Assembly: GCA_036245805.1 (NCBI GenBank)
Contig: BTRK01000005.1
Span: forward strand, 48,595,216-48,659,215
Length of the DNA stretch: 64,000 nt
Origin: Pristionchus mayeri
Lineage: Eukaryota > Nematoda > Chromadorea > Rhabditida > Neodiplogasteridae
Reading direction: 5' to 3'
In this document: in pieces, positions 37,824 through 50,914 of the stretch
How the letters are laid out: every line of letters begins with the position of its first letter
Numbering within the stretch: the stretch's first letter is position 1
The notes under the pieces: generated by a model
Databases searched by the model: none
What the model was told of the DNA's origin: nothing
The model's input: the letters and a program-made list of their open reading frames with translations, nothing else
Position numbers and translations under genes: made by a program

Positions 37824-39461
37824 TAGCCATGGTACATTTTTCTGAACCTTTGTGAGTCTCTCTCTCTGACTCGAGTGATGGCTGCAAAATGAGTAGCCAC
37901 TCCGAATGGTTCATTTTTCTGAACCTTTGTGAGTCTCTCTCACTGACTCGAGTGATGGCTGCAAAATGAGTAGCCACTCCGAATGGTTCATTTTTCTGAA
38001 CCTTTGTGAGTCTCTCTCTCTGACTCGAGTGATGGCTGCAAAATGAGTAGCCACTCCGAATGGTTCATTTTTCTGAACCTTTATGAGTCTCTCTCACTGA
38101 CTCGAGTGATGGCTGCAAAATGAGTAGCCATGGTATATTTTTCTGAACCTTTGTGAGTCTATCTCACTGACTCGAGTGATGGCTGCAAAATGAGTAGCCA
38201 CTCCGAATGGTTCATTTTTCTTAACCTGTGTGAGTCTCCCTCTCTGAGTCGAGTGATGGCTGCAAAATGAGTAGCCATGGTTTATTTTTCTGAACCTTTG
38301 TGAGTCTCTCTCACTGACTCGAGTGATGGCTGCAAAATGAGTAGCCACTCCGAATGGTTCATTTTTCTGAACCTTTGTGAGTCTCTCTCACTGACTCGAG
38401 TGATGGCTGCAAAATGAGTAGCCACTCCGAGTGGTTCATTTTTCTGAACCTTTGTGAGTCTCTCTCACTGACTCGAGTGATGGCTGCAAAATGAGTAGCC
38501 ACTCCGAGTGGTTCATTTTTCTGAACCTTTGTGAGTCTCTCTCACTGGCTCGAGTGATGGCTGCAAAATGAGTAGAATTGGTTAATTTTTCTGAACCTTT
38601 GTGAGTCTATCTCACTGACTCGAGTGATGGCTGCAAAATGAGTAGCCACTCCGAATGGTTCATTTTTCTTAACCTGTGTGAGTCTCCCTCTCTGAGTCGA
38701 GTGATGGCTGCAAAATGAGTAGCCATGGTTTATTTTTCTGAACCTTTGTGAGTCTCTCTCATTGACTCGAGTGATGGCTGCAAAATGAGTAGCCATGGTA
38801 CATTTTTCTGAACCTTTGTGAGTCTCTCTCTCTGACTCGAGTGATGGCTGCAAAATGAGTAGCCACTCCGAATGGTTCATTTTTCTGAACCTTTGTGAGT
38901 CTCTCTCACTGACTCGAGTGATGGCTGCAAAATGAGTAGCCACTCCGAATGGTTCATTTTTCTGAACCTTTGTGAGTCTCTCTCTCTGACTCGAGTGATG
39001 GCTGCAAAATGAGTAGCCACTCCGAATGGTTCATTTTTCTGAACCTTTATGAGTCTCTCTCACTGACTCGAGTGATGGCTGCAAAATGAGTAGCCATGGT
39101 ATATTTTTCTGAACCTTTGTGAGTCTATCTCACTGACTCGAGTGATGGCTGCAAAATGAGTAGCCACTCCGAATGGTTCATTTTTCTTAACCTGTGTGAG
39201 TCTCCCTCTCTGAGTCGAGTGATGGCTGCAAAATGAGTAGCCATGGTTTATTTTTCTGAACCTTTGTGAGTCTCTCTCACTGACTCGAGTGATGGCTGCA
39301 AAATGAGTAGCCACTCCGAATGGTTCATTTTTCTGAACCTTTGTGAGTCTCTCTCACTGACTCGAGTGATGGCTGCAAAATGAGTAGCCACTCCGAGTGG
39401 TTCATTTTTCTGAACCTTTGTGAGTCTCTCTCACTGGCTCGAGTGATGGCTGCAAAATGAG
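37607..39461. repeat. 966-bp higher-order repeat, 13-mer, two copies
   Basis: Copy 1 is 37,607-38,572 and copy 2 is 38,573-39,461 (incomplete). The unit is eight L and five S, starting with S(TAGAATTGG), L(CTTAACC, TCTCCCTCTC), S-TTA, S-ACA, L, L, L(TTTATGAG), S-ATA, L(CTTAACC), S-TTA. The last L(GAGTGG) of copy 2 passes into a different series at 39,462. Confidence 0.84.
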
Positions 39462-42457
39462 TAGCCACTCCGAATGGTTCATTTTTCTGAACCTTTGTGA
39501 GTCTCTCTCACTGACTCGAGTGATGGCTGCAAAATGAGTAGCCACTCCGAATGGTTCATTTTTCTGAACCTTTGTGAGTCTCTCTCTCCGACTCGAGTGA
39601 TGGCTGCAAAATGAGTAGCCACTCCGATTGGTTTATTTTTCTGAACCTTTGTGAGTCTCTCTCTCCGACTCGAGTGATGGCTGCAAAATGAGTAGCCACT
39701 CCGATTGGTTCATTTTTCTGAACCTTTGTGAGTCTCTCTCTCTGAGTCGAGTGATGGCTGCAAAATGAGTAGCCATGGTTTATTTTTCTGAACCTTTGTG
39801 AGTCTCTCTCACTGACTCGAGTGATGGCTGCAAAATGAGTAGCCACTCCGAATGGTTCATTTTTATGAACCTTTGTGAGTCTCTCTCACTGACTCGAGTG
39901 ATGGCTGCAAAATGAGTAGCCACTCCGAATGGTTCATTTTTCTGAACCTTTGTGAGTCTCTCTCTCTGAGTCGAGTGATGGCTGCAAAATGAGTAGCCAT
40001 GGTTTATTTTTCTGAACCTTTGTGAGTCTCTCTCTCTGACTCGAGTGATGGCTGCAAAATGAGTAGCCATGGTACATTTTTCTGAACCTTTGTGAGTCTC
40101 TCTCTCTGACTCGAGTGGTGGCTGCAAAATGAGTAGCCACTCCGAATGGTTCATTTTTCTGAACCTTTGTGAGTCTCTCTCACTGACTCGAGTGATGGCT
40201 GCAAAATGAGTAGCCACTCCGAATGGTTCATTTTTCTGAACCTTTGTGAGTCTTTCTCACTGACTCGAGTGATGGCTGCAAAATGAGTAGCCACTCCGAG
40301 TGGTTCATTTTTCTGAACCTTTGTGAGTCTCTCTCACTGGCTCGAGTGATGGCTGCAAAATGAGTAGCCATGGTTAATTTTTCTGAACCTTTGTGAGTCT
40401 CTCTCTCTGACTCGAGTGATGGCTGCAAAATGAGTAGCCACTCCGAATGGTTCATTTTTCTGAACCTTTGTGAGTCTCTCTCACTGACTCGAGTGATGGC
40501 TGCAAAATGAGTAGCCACTCCGAATGGTTCATTTTTCTGAACCTTTGTGAGTCTCTCTCACTGACTCGAGTGATGGCTGCAAAATGAGTAGCCACTCCGA
40601 GTGGTTCATTTTTCTGAACCTTTGTGAGTCTCTCTCACTGGCTCGAGTGATGGCTGCAAAATGAGTAGAATTGGTTAATTTTTCTGAACCTTTGTGAGTC
40701 TATCTCACTGACTCGAGTGATGGCTGCAAAATGAGTAGCCACTCCGAATGGTTCATTTTTCTTAACCTGTGTGAGTCTCCCTCTCTGAGTCGAGTGATGG
40801 CTGCAAAATGAGTAGCCATGGTTTATTTTTCTGAACCTTTGTGAGTCTCTCTCATTGACTCGAGTGATGGCTGCAAAATGAGTAGCCACTCCGAATGGTT
40901 CATTTTTCTGAACCTTTGTGAGTCTCTCTCTCTGACTCGAGTGATGGCTGCAAAATGAGTAGCCACTCCGAATGGTTCATTTTTCTGAACCTTTATGAGT
41001 CTCTCTCACTGACTCGAGTGATGGCTGCAAAATGAGTAGCCATGGTATATTTTTCTGAACCTTTGTGAGTCTATCTCACTGACTCGAGTGATGGCTGCAA
41101 AATGAGTAGCCACTCCGAATGGTTCATTTTTCTTAACCTGTGTGAGTCTCCCTCTCTGAGTCGAGTGATGGCTGCAAAATGAGTAGCCATGGTTTATTTT
41201 TCTGAACCTTTGTGAGTCTCTCTCACTGACTCGAGTGATGGCTGCAAAATGAGTAGCCACTCCGAATGGTTCATTTTTCTGAACCTTTGTGAGTCTCTCT
41301 CACTGACTCGAGTGATGGCTGCAAAATGAGTAGCCACTCCGAGTGGTTCATTTTTCTGAACCTTTGTGAGTCTCTCTCACTGGCTCGAGTGATGGCTGCA
41401 AAATGAGTAGCCACTCCGAATGGTTCATTTTTCTGAACCTTTGTGAGTCTCTCTCACTGACTCGAGTGATGGCTGCAAAATGAGTAGCCACTCCGAATGG
41501 TTCATTTTTCTGAACCTTTGTGAGTCTCTCTCTCCGACTCGAGTGATGGCTGCAAAATGAGTAGCCACTCCGATTGGTTTATTTTTCTGAACCTTTGTGA
41601 GTCTCTCTCTCCGACTCGAGTGATGGCTGCAAAATGAGTAGCCACTCCGATTGGTTCATTTTTCTGAACCTTTGTGAGTCTCTCTCTCTGAGTCGAGTGA
41701 TGGCTGCAAAATGAGTAGCCATGGTTTATTTTTCTGAACCTTTGTGAGTCTCTCTCACTGACTCGAGTGATGGCTGCAAAATGAGTAGCCACTCCGAATG
41801 GTTCATTTTTATGAACCTTTGTGAGTCTCTCTCACTGACTCGAGTGATGGCTGCAAAATGAGTAGCCACTCCGAATGGTTCATTTTTCTGAACCTTTGTG
41901 AGTCTCTCTCTCTGAGTCGAGTGATGGCTGCAAAATGAGTAGCCATGGTTTATTTTTCTGAACCTTTGTGAGTCTCTCTCTCTGACTCGAGTGATGGCTG
42001 CAAAATGAGTAGCCATGGTACATTTTTCTGAACCTTTGTGAGTCTCTCTCTCTGACTCGAGTGGTGGCTGCAAAATGAGTAGCCACTCCGAATGGTTCAT
42101 TTTTCTGAACCTTTGTGAGTCTCTCTCACTGACTCGAGTGATGGCTGCAAAATGAGTAGCCACTCCGAATGGTTCATTTTTCTGAACCTTTGTGAGTCTT
42201 TCTCACTGACTCGAGTGATGGCTGCAAAATGAGTAGCCACTCCGAGTGGTTCATTTTTCTGAACCTTTGTGAGTCTCTCTCACTGGCTCGAGTGATGGCT
42301 GCAAAATGAGTAGCCATGGTTAATTTTTCTGAACCTTTGTGAGTCTCTCTCTCTGACTCGAGTGATGGCTGCAAAATGAGTAGCCACTCCGAATGGTTCA
42401 TTTTTCTGAACCTTTGTGAGTCTCTCTCACTGACTCGAGTGATGGCTGCAAAATGAG
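38937..42457. repeat. 1,946-bp segmental duplication (26 monomers)
   Basis: Copy 1 is 38,937-40,882 and copy 2 is 40,883-42,457 (incomplete). The segment contains a stretch homologous to the start of the 12-kb blocks (39,780 onward and 41,726 onward: L(CATTTTTATG), GAGTCG, S-TTA, S-ACA with GTGGTGG) flanked by right-domain S-ATA and CTTAACC units. A distinguishing pair of L units with CCGACTCG followed by GATTGGTTTA and GATTGGTTCA precedes it in each copy. Confidence 0.82.
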
Positions 42458-43577
42458 TAGCCATGGTACATTTTTCTGAACCTTTGTGAGTCTCTCTCAC
42501 TGGCTCGAGTGATGGCTGCAAAATGAGTAGCCACTCCGAATGGTTCATTTTTCTGAACCTTTGTGAGTCTCTCTCACTGACTCGAGTGATGGCTGCAAAA
42601 TGAGTAGCCACTCCGAATGGTTCATTTTTCTGAACCTTTGTGAGTCTCTCTCTCCGACTCGAGTGATGGCTGCAAAATGAGTAGCCACTCCGATTGGTTT
42701 ATTTTTCTGAACCTTTGTGAGTCTCTCTCTCCGACTCGAGTGATGGCTGCAAAATGAGTAGCCACTCCGATTGGTTCATTTTTCTGAACCTTTGTGAGTC
42801 TCTCTCTCTGAGTCGAGTGATGGCTGCAAAATGAGTAGCCATGGTTTATTTTTCTGAACCTTTGTGAGTCTCTCTCACTGACTCGAGTGATGGCTGCAAA
42901 ATGAGTAGCCACTCCGAATGGTTCATTTTTATGAACCTTTGTGAGTCTCTCTCACTGACTCGAGTGATGGCTGCAAAATGAGTAGCCACTCCGAATGGTT
43001 CATTTTTCTGAACCTTTGTGAGTCTCTCTCTCTGAGTCGAGTGATGGCTGCAAAATGAGTAGCCATGGTTTATTTTTCTGAACCTTTGTGAGTCTCTCTC
43101 TCTGACTCGAGTGATGGCTGCAAAATGAGTAGCCATGGTACATTTTTCTGAACCTTTGTGAGTCTCTCTCTCTGACTCGAGTGGTGGCTGCAAAATGAGT
43201 AGCCACTCCGAATGGTTCATTTTTCTGAACCTTTGTGAGTCTCTCTCACTGACTCGAGTGATGGCTGCAAAATGAGTAGCCACTCCGAATGGTTCATTTT
43301 TCTGAACCTTTGTGAGTCTTTCTCACTGACTCGAGTGATGGCTGCAAAATGAGTAGCCACTCCGAGTGGTTCATTTTTCTGAACCTTTGTGAGTCTCTCT
43401 CACTGGCTCGAGTGATGGCTGCAAAATGAGTAGCCATGGTTAATTTTTCTGAACCTTTGTGAGTCTCTCTCTCTGACTCGAGTGATGGCTGCAAAATGAG
43501 TAGCCACTCCGAATGGTTCATTTTTCTGAACCTTTGTGAGTCTCTCTCACTGACTCGAGTGATGGCTGCAAAATGAG
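41408..43577. repeat. 1,120-bp 15-mer tandem duplication
   Basis: Copy 1 is 41,408-42,527 and copy 2 is 42,528-43,577. The unit is ten L and five S. The last monomer of copy 1 (42,458-42,527) is a hybrid of an S-ACA head and an L(GAGTGG) tail, which is the expected junction of an unequal exchange that created the second copy. Confidence 0.85.
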
Positions 43578-43808
43578 TAGCCACTCCGAATGGTTCATTT
43601 TTCTGAACCTTTGTGAGTCTCTCTCACTGACTCGAGTGATGGCTGCAAAATGAGTAGCCACTCCGAGTGGTTCATTTTTCTGAACCTTTGTGAGTCTCTC
43701 TCACTGGCTCGAGTGATGGCTGCAAAATGAGTAGCCACTCCGAATGGTTCATTTTTCTGAACCTTTGTGAGTCTCTCTCACTGACTCGAGTGATGGCTGC
43801 AAAATGAG

Positions 43809-45586
43809 TAGCCACTCCAAATGGTTCATTTTTCTGAACCTTTATGAGTCTCTCTCACTGACTCGAGTGATGGCTGCAAAATGAGTAGCCATGGTATATT
43901 TTTCTGAACCTTTGTGAGTCTATCTCACTGACTCGAGTGATGGCTGCAAAATGAGTAGCCACTCCGAATGGTTCATTTTTCTGAACCTGTGTGAGTCTCT
44001 CTCTCTGAGTCGAGTGATGGCTGCAAAATGAGTAGTCATGGTTTATTTTTCTGAACCTTTGTGAGTCTCTCTCACTGACTCGAGTGATGGCTGCAAAATG
44101 AGTAGCCATGGTACATTTTTCTGAACCTTTGTGAGTCTCTCTCTCTGACTCGAGTGATGGCTGCAAAATGAGTAGCCACTCCGAATGGTTCATTTTTCTG
44201 AACCTTTGTGAGTCTCTCTCACTGACTCGAGTGATGGCTGCAAAATGAGTAGCCACTCCGAGTGGTTCATTTTTCTGAACCTTTGTGAGTCTCTCTCACT
44301 GGCTCGAGTGATGGCTGCAAAATGAGTAGCCACTCCGAATGGTTCATTTTTCTGAACCTTTATGAGTCTCTCTCACTGACTCGAGTGATGGCTGCAAAAT
44401 GAGTAGCCATGGTATATTTTTCTGAACCTTTGTGAGTCTATCTCACTGACTCGAGTGATGGCTGCAAAATGAGTAGCCACTCCGAATGGTTCATTTTTCT
44501 TAACCTGTGTGAGTCTCCCTCTCTGAGTCGAGTGATGGCTGCAAAATGAGTAGCCATGGTTTATTTTTCTGAACCTTTGTGAGTCTCTCTCATTGACTCG
44601 AGTGATGGCTGCAAAATGAGTAGCCACTCCGAATGGTTCATTTTTCTGAACCTTTGTGAGTCTCTCTCACTGACTCGAGTGATGGCTGCAAAATGAGTAG
44701 CCACTCCAAATGGTTCATTTTTCTGAACCTTTATGAGTCTCTCTCACTGACTCGAGTGATGGCTGCAAAATGAGTAGCCATGGTATATTTTTCTGAACCT
44801 TTGTGAGTCTATCTCACTGACTCGAGTGATGGCTGCAAAATGAGTAGCCACTCCGAATGGTTCATTTTTCTGAACCTGTGTGAGTCTCTCTCTCTGAGTC
44901 GAGTGATGGCTGCAAAATGAGTAGTCATGGTTTATTTTTCTGAACCTTTGTGAGTCTCTCTCACTGACTCGAGTGATGGCTGCAAAATGAGTAGCCATGG
45001 TACATTTTTCTGAACCTTTGTGAGTCTCTCTCTCTGACTCGAGTGATGGCTGCAAAATGAGTAGCCACTCCGAATGGTTCATTTTTCTGAACCTTTGTGA
45101 GTCTCTCTCACTGACTCGAGTGATGGCTGCAAAATGAGTAGCCACTCCGAGTGGTTCATTTTTCTGAACCTTTGTGAGTCTCTCTCACTGGCTCGAGTGA
45201 TGGCTGCAAAATGAGTAGCCACTCCGAATGGTTCATTTTTCTGAACCTTTATGAGTCTCTCTCACTGACTCGAGTGATGGCTGCAAAATGAGTAGCCATG
45301 GTATATTTTTCTGAACCTTTGTGAGTCTATCTCACTGACTCGAGTGATGGCTGCAAAATGAGTAGCCACTCCGAATGGTTCATTTTTCTTAACCTGTGTG
45401 AGTCTCCCTCTCTGAGTCGAGTGATGGCTGCAAAATGAGTAGCCATGGTTTATTTTTCTGAACCTTTGTGAGTCTCTCTCATTGACTCGAGTGATGGCTG
45501 CAAAATGAGTAGCCATGGTACATTTTTCTGAACCTTTGTGAGTCTCTCTCTCTGACTCGAGTGATGGCTGCAAAATGAGTAGCCAC
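43809..45586. repeat. 889-bp 12-mer, two copies
   Basis: L units with CCAAATGG and TTTATGAG at 43,809 and 44,698 begin matching series of seven L and five S. The series includes S-ATA, L(GAACCTGTGTG), S-TTA with the head TAGTCATGG, S-ACA and L(GAGTGG). Copies diverge near the end, at about 44,620 and 45,509 (L against S-ACA). TAGTCATGG heads first appear here (44,033). Confidence 0.82.
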
Positions 45587-46111
45587 TCCGAATGGTTCAT
45601 TTTTCTGAACCTTTGTGAGTCTCTCTCACTGACTCGAGTGATGGCTGCAAAATGAGTAGCCACTCCGAATGGTTCATTTTTCTGAACCTTTGTGAGTCTC
45701 TCTCACTGACTCGAGTGATGGCTGCAAAATGAGTAGCCACTCCGAGTGGTTCATTTTTCTGAACCTTTGTGAGTCTCTCTCACTGGCTCGAGTGATGGCT
45801 GCAAAATGAGTTGCCACTCCGAATGGTTCATTTTTCTGAACCTTTGTGAGTCTCTCTCACTGACTCGAGTGATGGCTGCAAAATGAGTAGCCACTCCAAA
45901 TGGTTCATTTTTCTGAACCTTTATGAGTCTCTCTCACTGACTCGAGTGATGGCTGCAAAATGAGTAGCCATGGTATATTTTTCTGAACCTTTGTGAGTCT
46001 ATCTCACTGACTCGAGTGATGGCTGCAAAATGAGTAGCCACTCCGAATGGTTCATTTTTCTGAACCTTTGTGAGTCTCTCTCACTGACTCGAGTGATGGC
46101 TGCAAAATGAG

Positions 46112-49100
46112 TAGCCACTCCAAATGGTTCATTTTTCTGAACCTTTATGAGTCTCTCTCACTGACTCGAGTGATGGCTGCAAAATGAGTAGCCATGGTAT
46201 ATTTTTCTGAACCTGTGTGAGTCTCTCTCTCTGAGTCGAGTGATGGCTGCAAAATGAGTAGTCATGGTTTATTTTTCTGAACCTTTGTGAGTCTCTCTCA
46301 CTGACTCGAGTGATGGCTGCAAAATGAGTAGCCATGGTACATTTTTCTGAACCTTTGTGAGTCTCTCTCTCTGACTCGAGTGATGGCTGCAAAATGAGTA
46401 GCCACTCCGAATGGTTCATTTTTCTGAACCTTTGTGAGTCTCTCTCACTGACTCGAGTGATGGCTGCAAAATGAGTAGCCACTCCGAGTGGTTCATTTTT
46501 CTGAACCTTTGTGAGTCTCTCTCACTGGCTCGAGTGATGGCTGCAAAATGAGTAGCCACTCCGAATGGTTCATTTTTCTGAACCTTTATGAGTCTCTCTC
46601 ACTGACTCGAGTGATGGCTGCAAAATGAGTAGCCATGGTATATTTTTCTGAACCTTTGTGAGTTTATCTCACTGACTCGAGTGATGGTTGCAAAATGAGT
46701 AGCCACTCCGAATGGTTCATTTTTCTGAACCTGTGTGAGTCTCTCTCTCTGAGTCGAGTGATGGCTGTAAAATGAGTAGTCATGGTTTATTTTTCTGAAC
46801 CTTTGTGAGTCTCTCTCACTGACTCGAGTGATGGCTGCAAAATGAGTAGCCATGGTACATTTTTCTGAACCTTTGTGAGTCTCTCTCTCTGACTCGAGTG
46901 ATGGCTGCAAAATGAGTAGCCACTCCGAATGGTTCATTTTTCTGAACCTTTGTGAGTCTCTCTCACTGACTCGAGTGATGGCTGCAAAATGAGTAGCCAC
47001 TCCGAGTGGTTCATTTTTCTGAACCTTTGTGAGTCTCTCTCACTGGCTCGAGTGATGGCTGCAAAATGAGTAGCCACTCCGAATGGTTCATTTTTCTGAA
47101 CCTTTGTGAGTCTCTCTCACTGACTCGAGTGATGGCTGCAAAATGAGTAGCCATGGTATATTTTTCTGAACCTTTGTGAGTTTATCTCACTGACTCGAGT
47201 GATGGTTGCAAAATGAGTAGCCACTCCGAATGGTTCATTTTTCTGAACCTGTGTGAGTCTCTCTCTCTGAGTCGAGTGATGGCTGCAAAATGAGTAGTCA
47301 TGGTTTATTTTTCTGAACCTTTGTGAGTCTCTCTCACTGACTCGAGTGATGGCTGCAAAATGAGTAGCCATGGTACATTTTTCTGAACCTTTGTGAGTCT
47401 CTCTCTCTGACTCGAGTGATGGCTGCAAAATGAGTAGCCACTCCGAATGGTTCATTTTTCTGAACCTTTGTGAGTCTCTCTCACTGACTCGAGTGATGGC
47501 TGCAAAATGAGTAGCCACTCCGAGTGGTTCATTTTTCTGAACCTTTGTGAGTCTCTCTCACTGACTCGAGTGATGGCTGCAAAATGAGTAGCCACTCCAA
47601 ATGGTTCATTTTTCTGAACCTTTATGAGTCTCTCTCACTGACTCGAGTGATGGCTGCAAAATGAGTAGCCATGGTATATTTTTCTGAACCTGTGTGAGTC
47701 TCTCTCTCTGAGTCGAGTGATGGCTGCAAAACGAGTAGTCATGGTTTATTTTTCTGAACCTTTGTGAGTCTCTCTCACTGACTCGAGTGATGGCTGCAAA
47801 ATGAGTAGCCATGGTACATTTTTCTGAACCTTTGTGAGTCTCTCTCTCTGACTCGAGTGATGGCTGCAAAATGAGTAGCCACTCCGAATGGTTCATTTTT
47901 CTGAACCTTTGTGAGTCTCTCTCACTGACTCGAGTGATGGCTGCAAAATGAGTAGCCACTCCGAGTGGTTCATTTTTCTGAACCTTTGTGAGTCTCTCTC
48001 ACTGGCTCGAGTGATGGCTGCAAAATGAGTAGCCACTCCGAATGGTTCATTTTTCTGAACCTTTATGAGTCTCTCTCACTGACTCGAGTGATGGCTGCAA
48101 AATGAGTAGCCATGGTATATTTTTCTGAACCTTTGTGAGTTTATCTCACTGACTCGAGTGATGGTTGCAAAATGAGTAGCCACTCCGAATGGTTCATTTT
48201 TCTGAACCTGTGTGAGTCTCTCTCTCTGAGTCGAGTGATGGCTGTAAAATGAGTAGTCATGGTTTATTTTTCTGAACCTTTGTGAGTCTCTCTCACTGAC
48301 TCGAGTGATGGCTGCAAAATGAGTAGCCATGGTACATTTTTCTGAACCTTTGTGAGTCTCTCTCTCTGACTCGAGTGATGGCTGCAAAATGAGTAGCCAC
48401 TCCGAATGGTTCATTTTTCTGAACCTTTGTGAGTCTCTCTCACTGACTCGAGTGATGGCTGCAAAATGAGTAGCCACTCCGAGTGGTTCATTTTTCTGAA
48501 CCTTTGTGAGTCTCTCTCACTGGCTCGAGTGATGGCTGCAAAATGAGTAGCCACTCCGAATGGTTCATTTTTCTGAACCTTTGTGAGTCTCTCTCACTGA
48601 CTCGAGTGATGGCTGCAAAATGAGTAGCCATGGTATATTTTTCTGAACCTTTGTGAGTTTATCTCACTGACTCGAGTGATGGTTGCAAAATGAGTAGCCA
48701 CTCCGAATGGTTCATTTTTCTGAACCTGTGTGAGTCTCTCTCTCTGAGTCGAGTGATGGCTGCAAAATGAGTAGTCATGGTTTATTTTTCTGAACCTTTG
48801 TGAGTCTCTCTCACTGACTCGAGTGATGGCTGCAAAATGAGTAGCCATGGTACATTTTTCTGAACCTTTGTGAGTCTCTCTCTCTGACTCGAGTGATGGC
48901 TGCAAAATGAGTAGCCACTCCGAATGGTTCATTTTTCTGAACCTTTGTGAGTCTCTCTCACTGACTCGAGTGATGGCTGCAAAATGAGTAGCCACTCCGA
49001 GTGGTTCATTTTTCTGAACCTTTGTGAGTCTCTCTCACTGACTCGAGTGATGGCTGCAAAATGAGTAGCCACTCCAAATGGTTCATTTTTCTGAACCTTT

Positions 49101-50460
49101 ATGAGTCTCTCTCACTGACTCGAGTGATGGCTGCAAAATGAGTAGCCATGGTATATTTTTCTGAACCTGTGTGAGTCTCTCTCTCTGAGTCGAGTGATGG
49201 CTGCAAAACGAGTAGTCATGGTTTATTTTTCTGAACCTTTGTGAGTCTCTCTCACTGACTCGAGTGATGGCTGCAAAATGAGTAGCCATGGTACATTTTT
49301 CTGAACCTTTGTGAGTCTCTCTCTCTGACTCGAGTGATGGCTGCAAAATGAGTAGCCACTCCGAATGGTTCATTTTTCTGAACCTTTGTGAGTCTCTCTC
49401 ACTGACTCGAGTGATGGCTGCAAAATGAGTAGCCACTCCGAGTGGTTCATTTTTCTGAACCTTTGTGAGTCTCTCTCACTGGCTCGAGTGATGGCTGCAA
49501 AATGAGTAGCCACTCCGAATGGTTCATTTTTCTGAACCTTTATGAGTCTCTCTCACTGACTCGAGTGATGGCTGCAAAATGAGTAGCCATGGTATATTTT
49601 TCTGAACCTTTGTGAGTTTATCTCACTGACTCGAGTGATGGTTGCAAAATGAGTAGCCACTCCGAATGGTTCATTTTTCTGAACCTGTGTGAGTCTCTCT
49701 CTCTGAGTCGAGTGATGGCTGCAAAATGAGTAGTCATGGTTTATTTTTCTGAACCTTTGTGAGTCTCTCTCACTGACTTCGAGTGATGGCTGCAAAATGA
49801 GTAGCCATGGTACATTTTTCTGAACCTTTGTGAGTCTCTCTCACTGACTCGAGTGATGGCTGCAAAATGAGTAGCCATGGTACATTTTTCTGAACCTTTG
49901 TGAGTCTCTCTCTCTGACTCGAGTGATGGCTGCAAAATGAGTAGCCACTCCGAATGGTTCATTTTTCTGAACCTTTGTGAGTCTCTCTCACTGACTCGAG
50001 TGATGGCTGCAAAATGAGTAGCCACTACGAATGGTTCATTTTTCTGAACCTTTGTGAGTCTCTCTCACTGACTCGAGTGATGGCTGCAAAATGAGTAGCC
50101 ACTCCGAGTGGTTCATTTTTCTGAACCTTTGTGAGTCTCTCTCAGTGGCTCGAGTGATGGCTGCAAAATGAGTAGCCACTCCGAATGGTTCATTTTTCTG
50201 AACCTTTGTGAGTCTCTTTCACTGACTCGAGTGATGGCTGCAAAATGAGTAGCCATGGTATATTTTTCTGAACCTTTGTGAGTCTATCTCACTGACTCGA
50301 GTGATGGCTGCAAAATGAGTAGCCATGGTACATTTTTCTGAACCTTTGTGAGTCTCTCTCTCTGACTCGAGTGATGGCTGCAAAATGAGTAGCCACTCCG
50401 AATGGTTCATTTTTCTGAACCTTTGTGAGTCTCTCTCACTGACTCGAGTGATGGCTGCAA
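46112..50460. repeat. 1477-bp nested higher-order repeat, 20-mer
   Basis: Copies start at L(CCAAATGG) units at 46,112, 47,589 and 49,066. The first two are complete (eleven L, nine S); the third continues to about 50.4 kb with a shifted register after a one-base insertion. Each copy is itself three related sub-units of 441, 518 and 518 bp, each with L, S-ATA, (L), S-TTA(TAGTCATGG), S-ACA, L, L(GAGTGG). GTTTATCTCAC followed by ATGGTTGCAAAATG marks the S-ATA units of the 518-bp sub-units. Confidence 0.88.
49731..49801. repeat. First of six monomers with a +1 T (GACTTCGAG)
   Basis: ACTCGAG has become ACTTCGAG by one extra T. Affected units are 49,731-49,801 (S-TTA), 53,078-53,148 (S-TTA), 54,255-54,332 (L), 54,620-54,697 (L), 54,698-54,768 (S-ACA) and 60,063-60,140 (L with TGTGTG). 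Lengths are therefore 71 or 78 bp. The insertion breaks the XhoI-type CTCGAG palindrome. Confidence 0.9.
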
Positions 50461-50914
50461 AATGAGTAGCCACTCCGAATGGTTCATTTTTCTGAACCTG
50501 TGTGAGTCTCTCTCTCTGAGTCGAGTGATGGCTGCAAAATGAGTAGCCATGGTTTATTTTTCTGAACCTTTGTGAGTCTCTCTCACTGACTCGAGTGATG
50601 GCTGCAAAATGAGTAGCCATGGTACATTTTTCTGAACCTTTGTGAGTCTCTCTCTCTGACTCGAGTGATGGCTGCAAAATGAGTAGCCTCTCCGAATGGT
50701 TCATTTTTCTGAACCTTTGTGAGTCTCTCTCACTGACTCGAGTGATGGCTGCAAAATGAGTAGCCACTACGAATGGTTCATTTTTCTGAACCTTTGTGAG
50801 TCTCTCTCACTGACTCGAGTGATGGCTGCAAAATGAGTAGCCACTCCGAGTGGTTCATTTTTCTGAACCTTTGTGAGTCTCTCTCACTGACTCGAGTGAT
50901 GGCTGCAAAATGAG

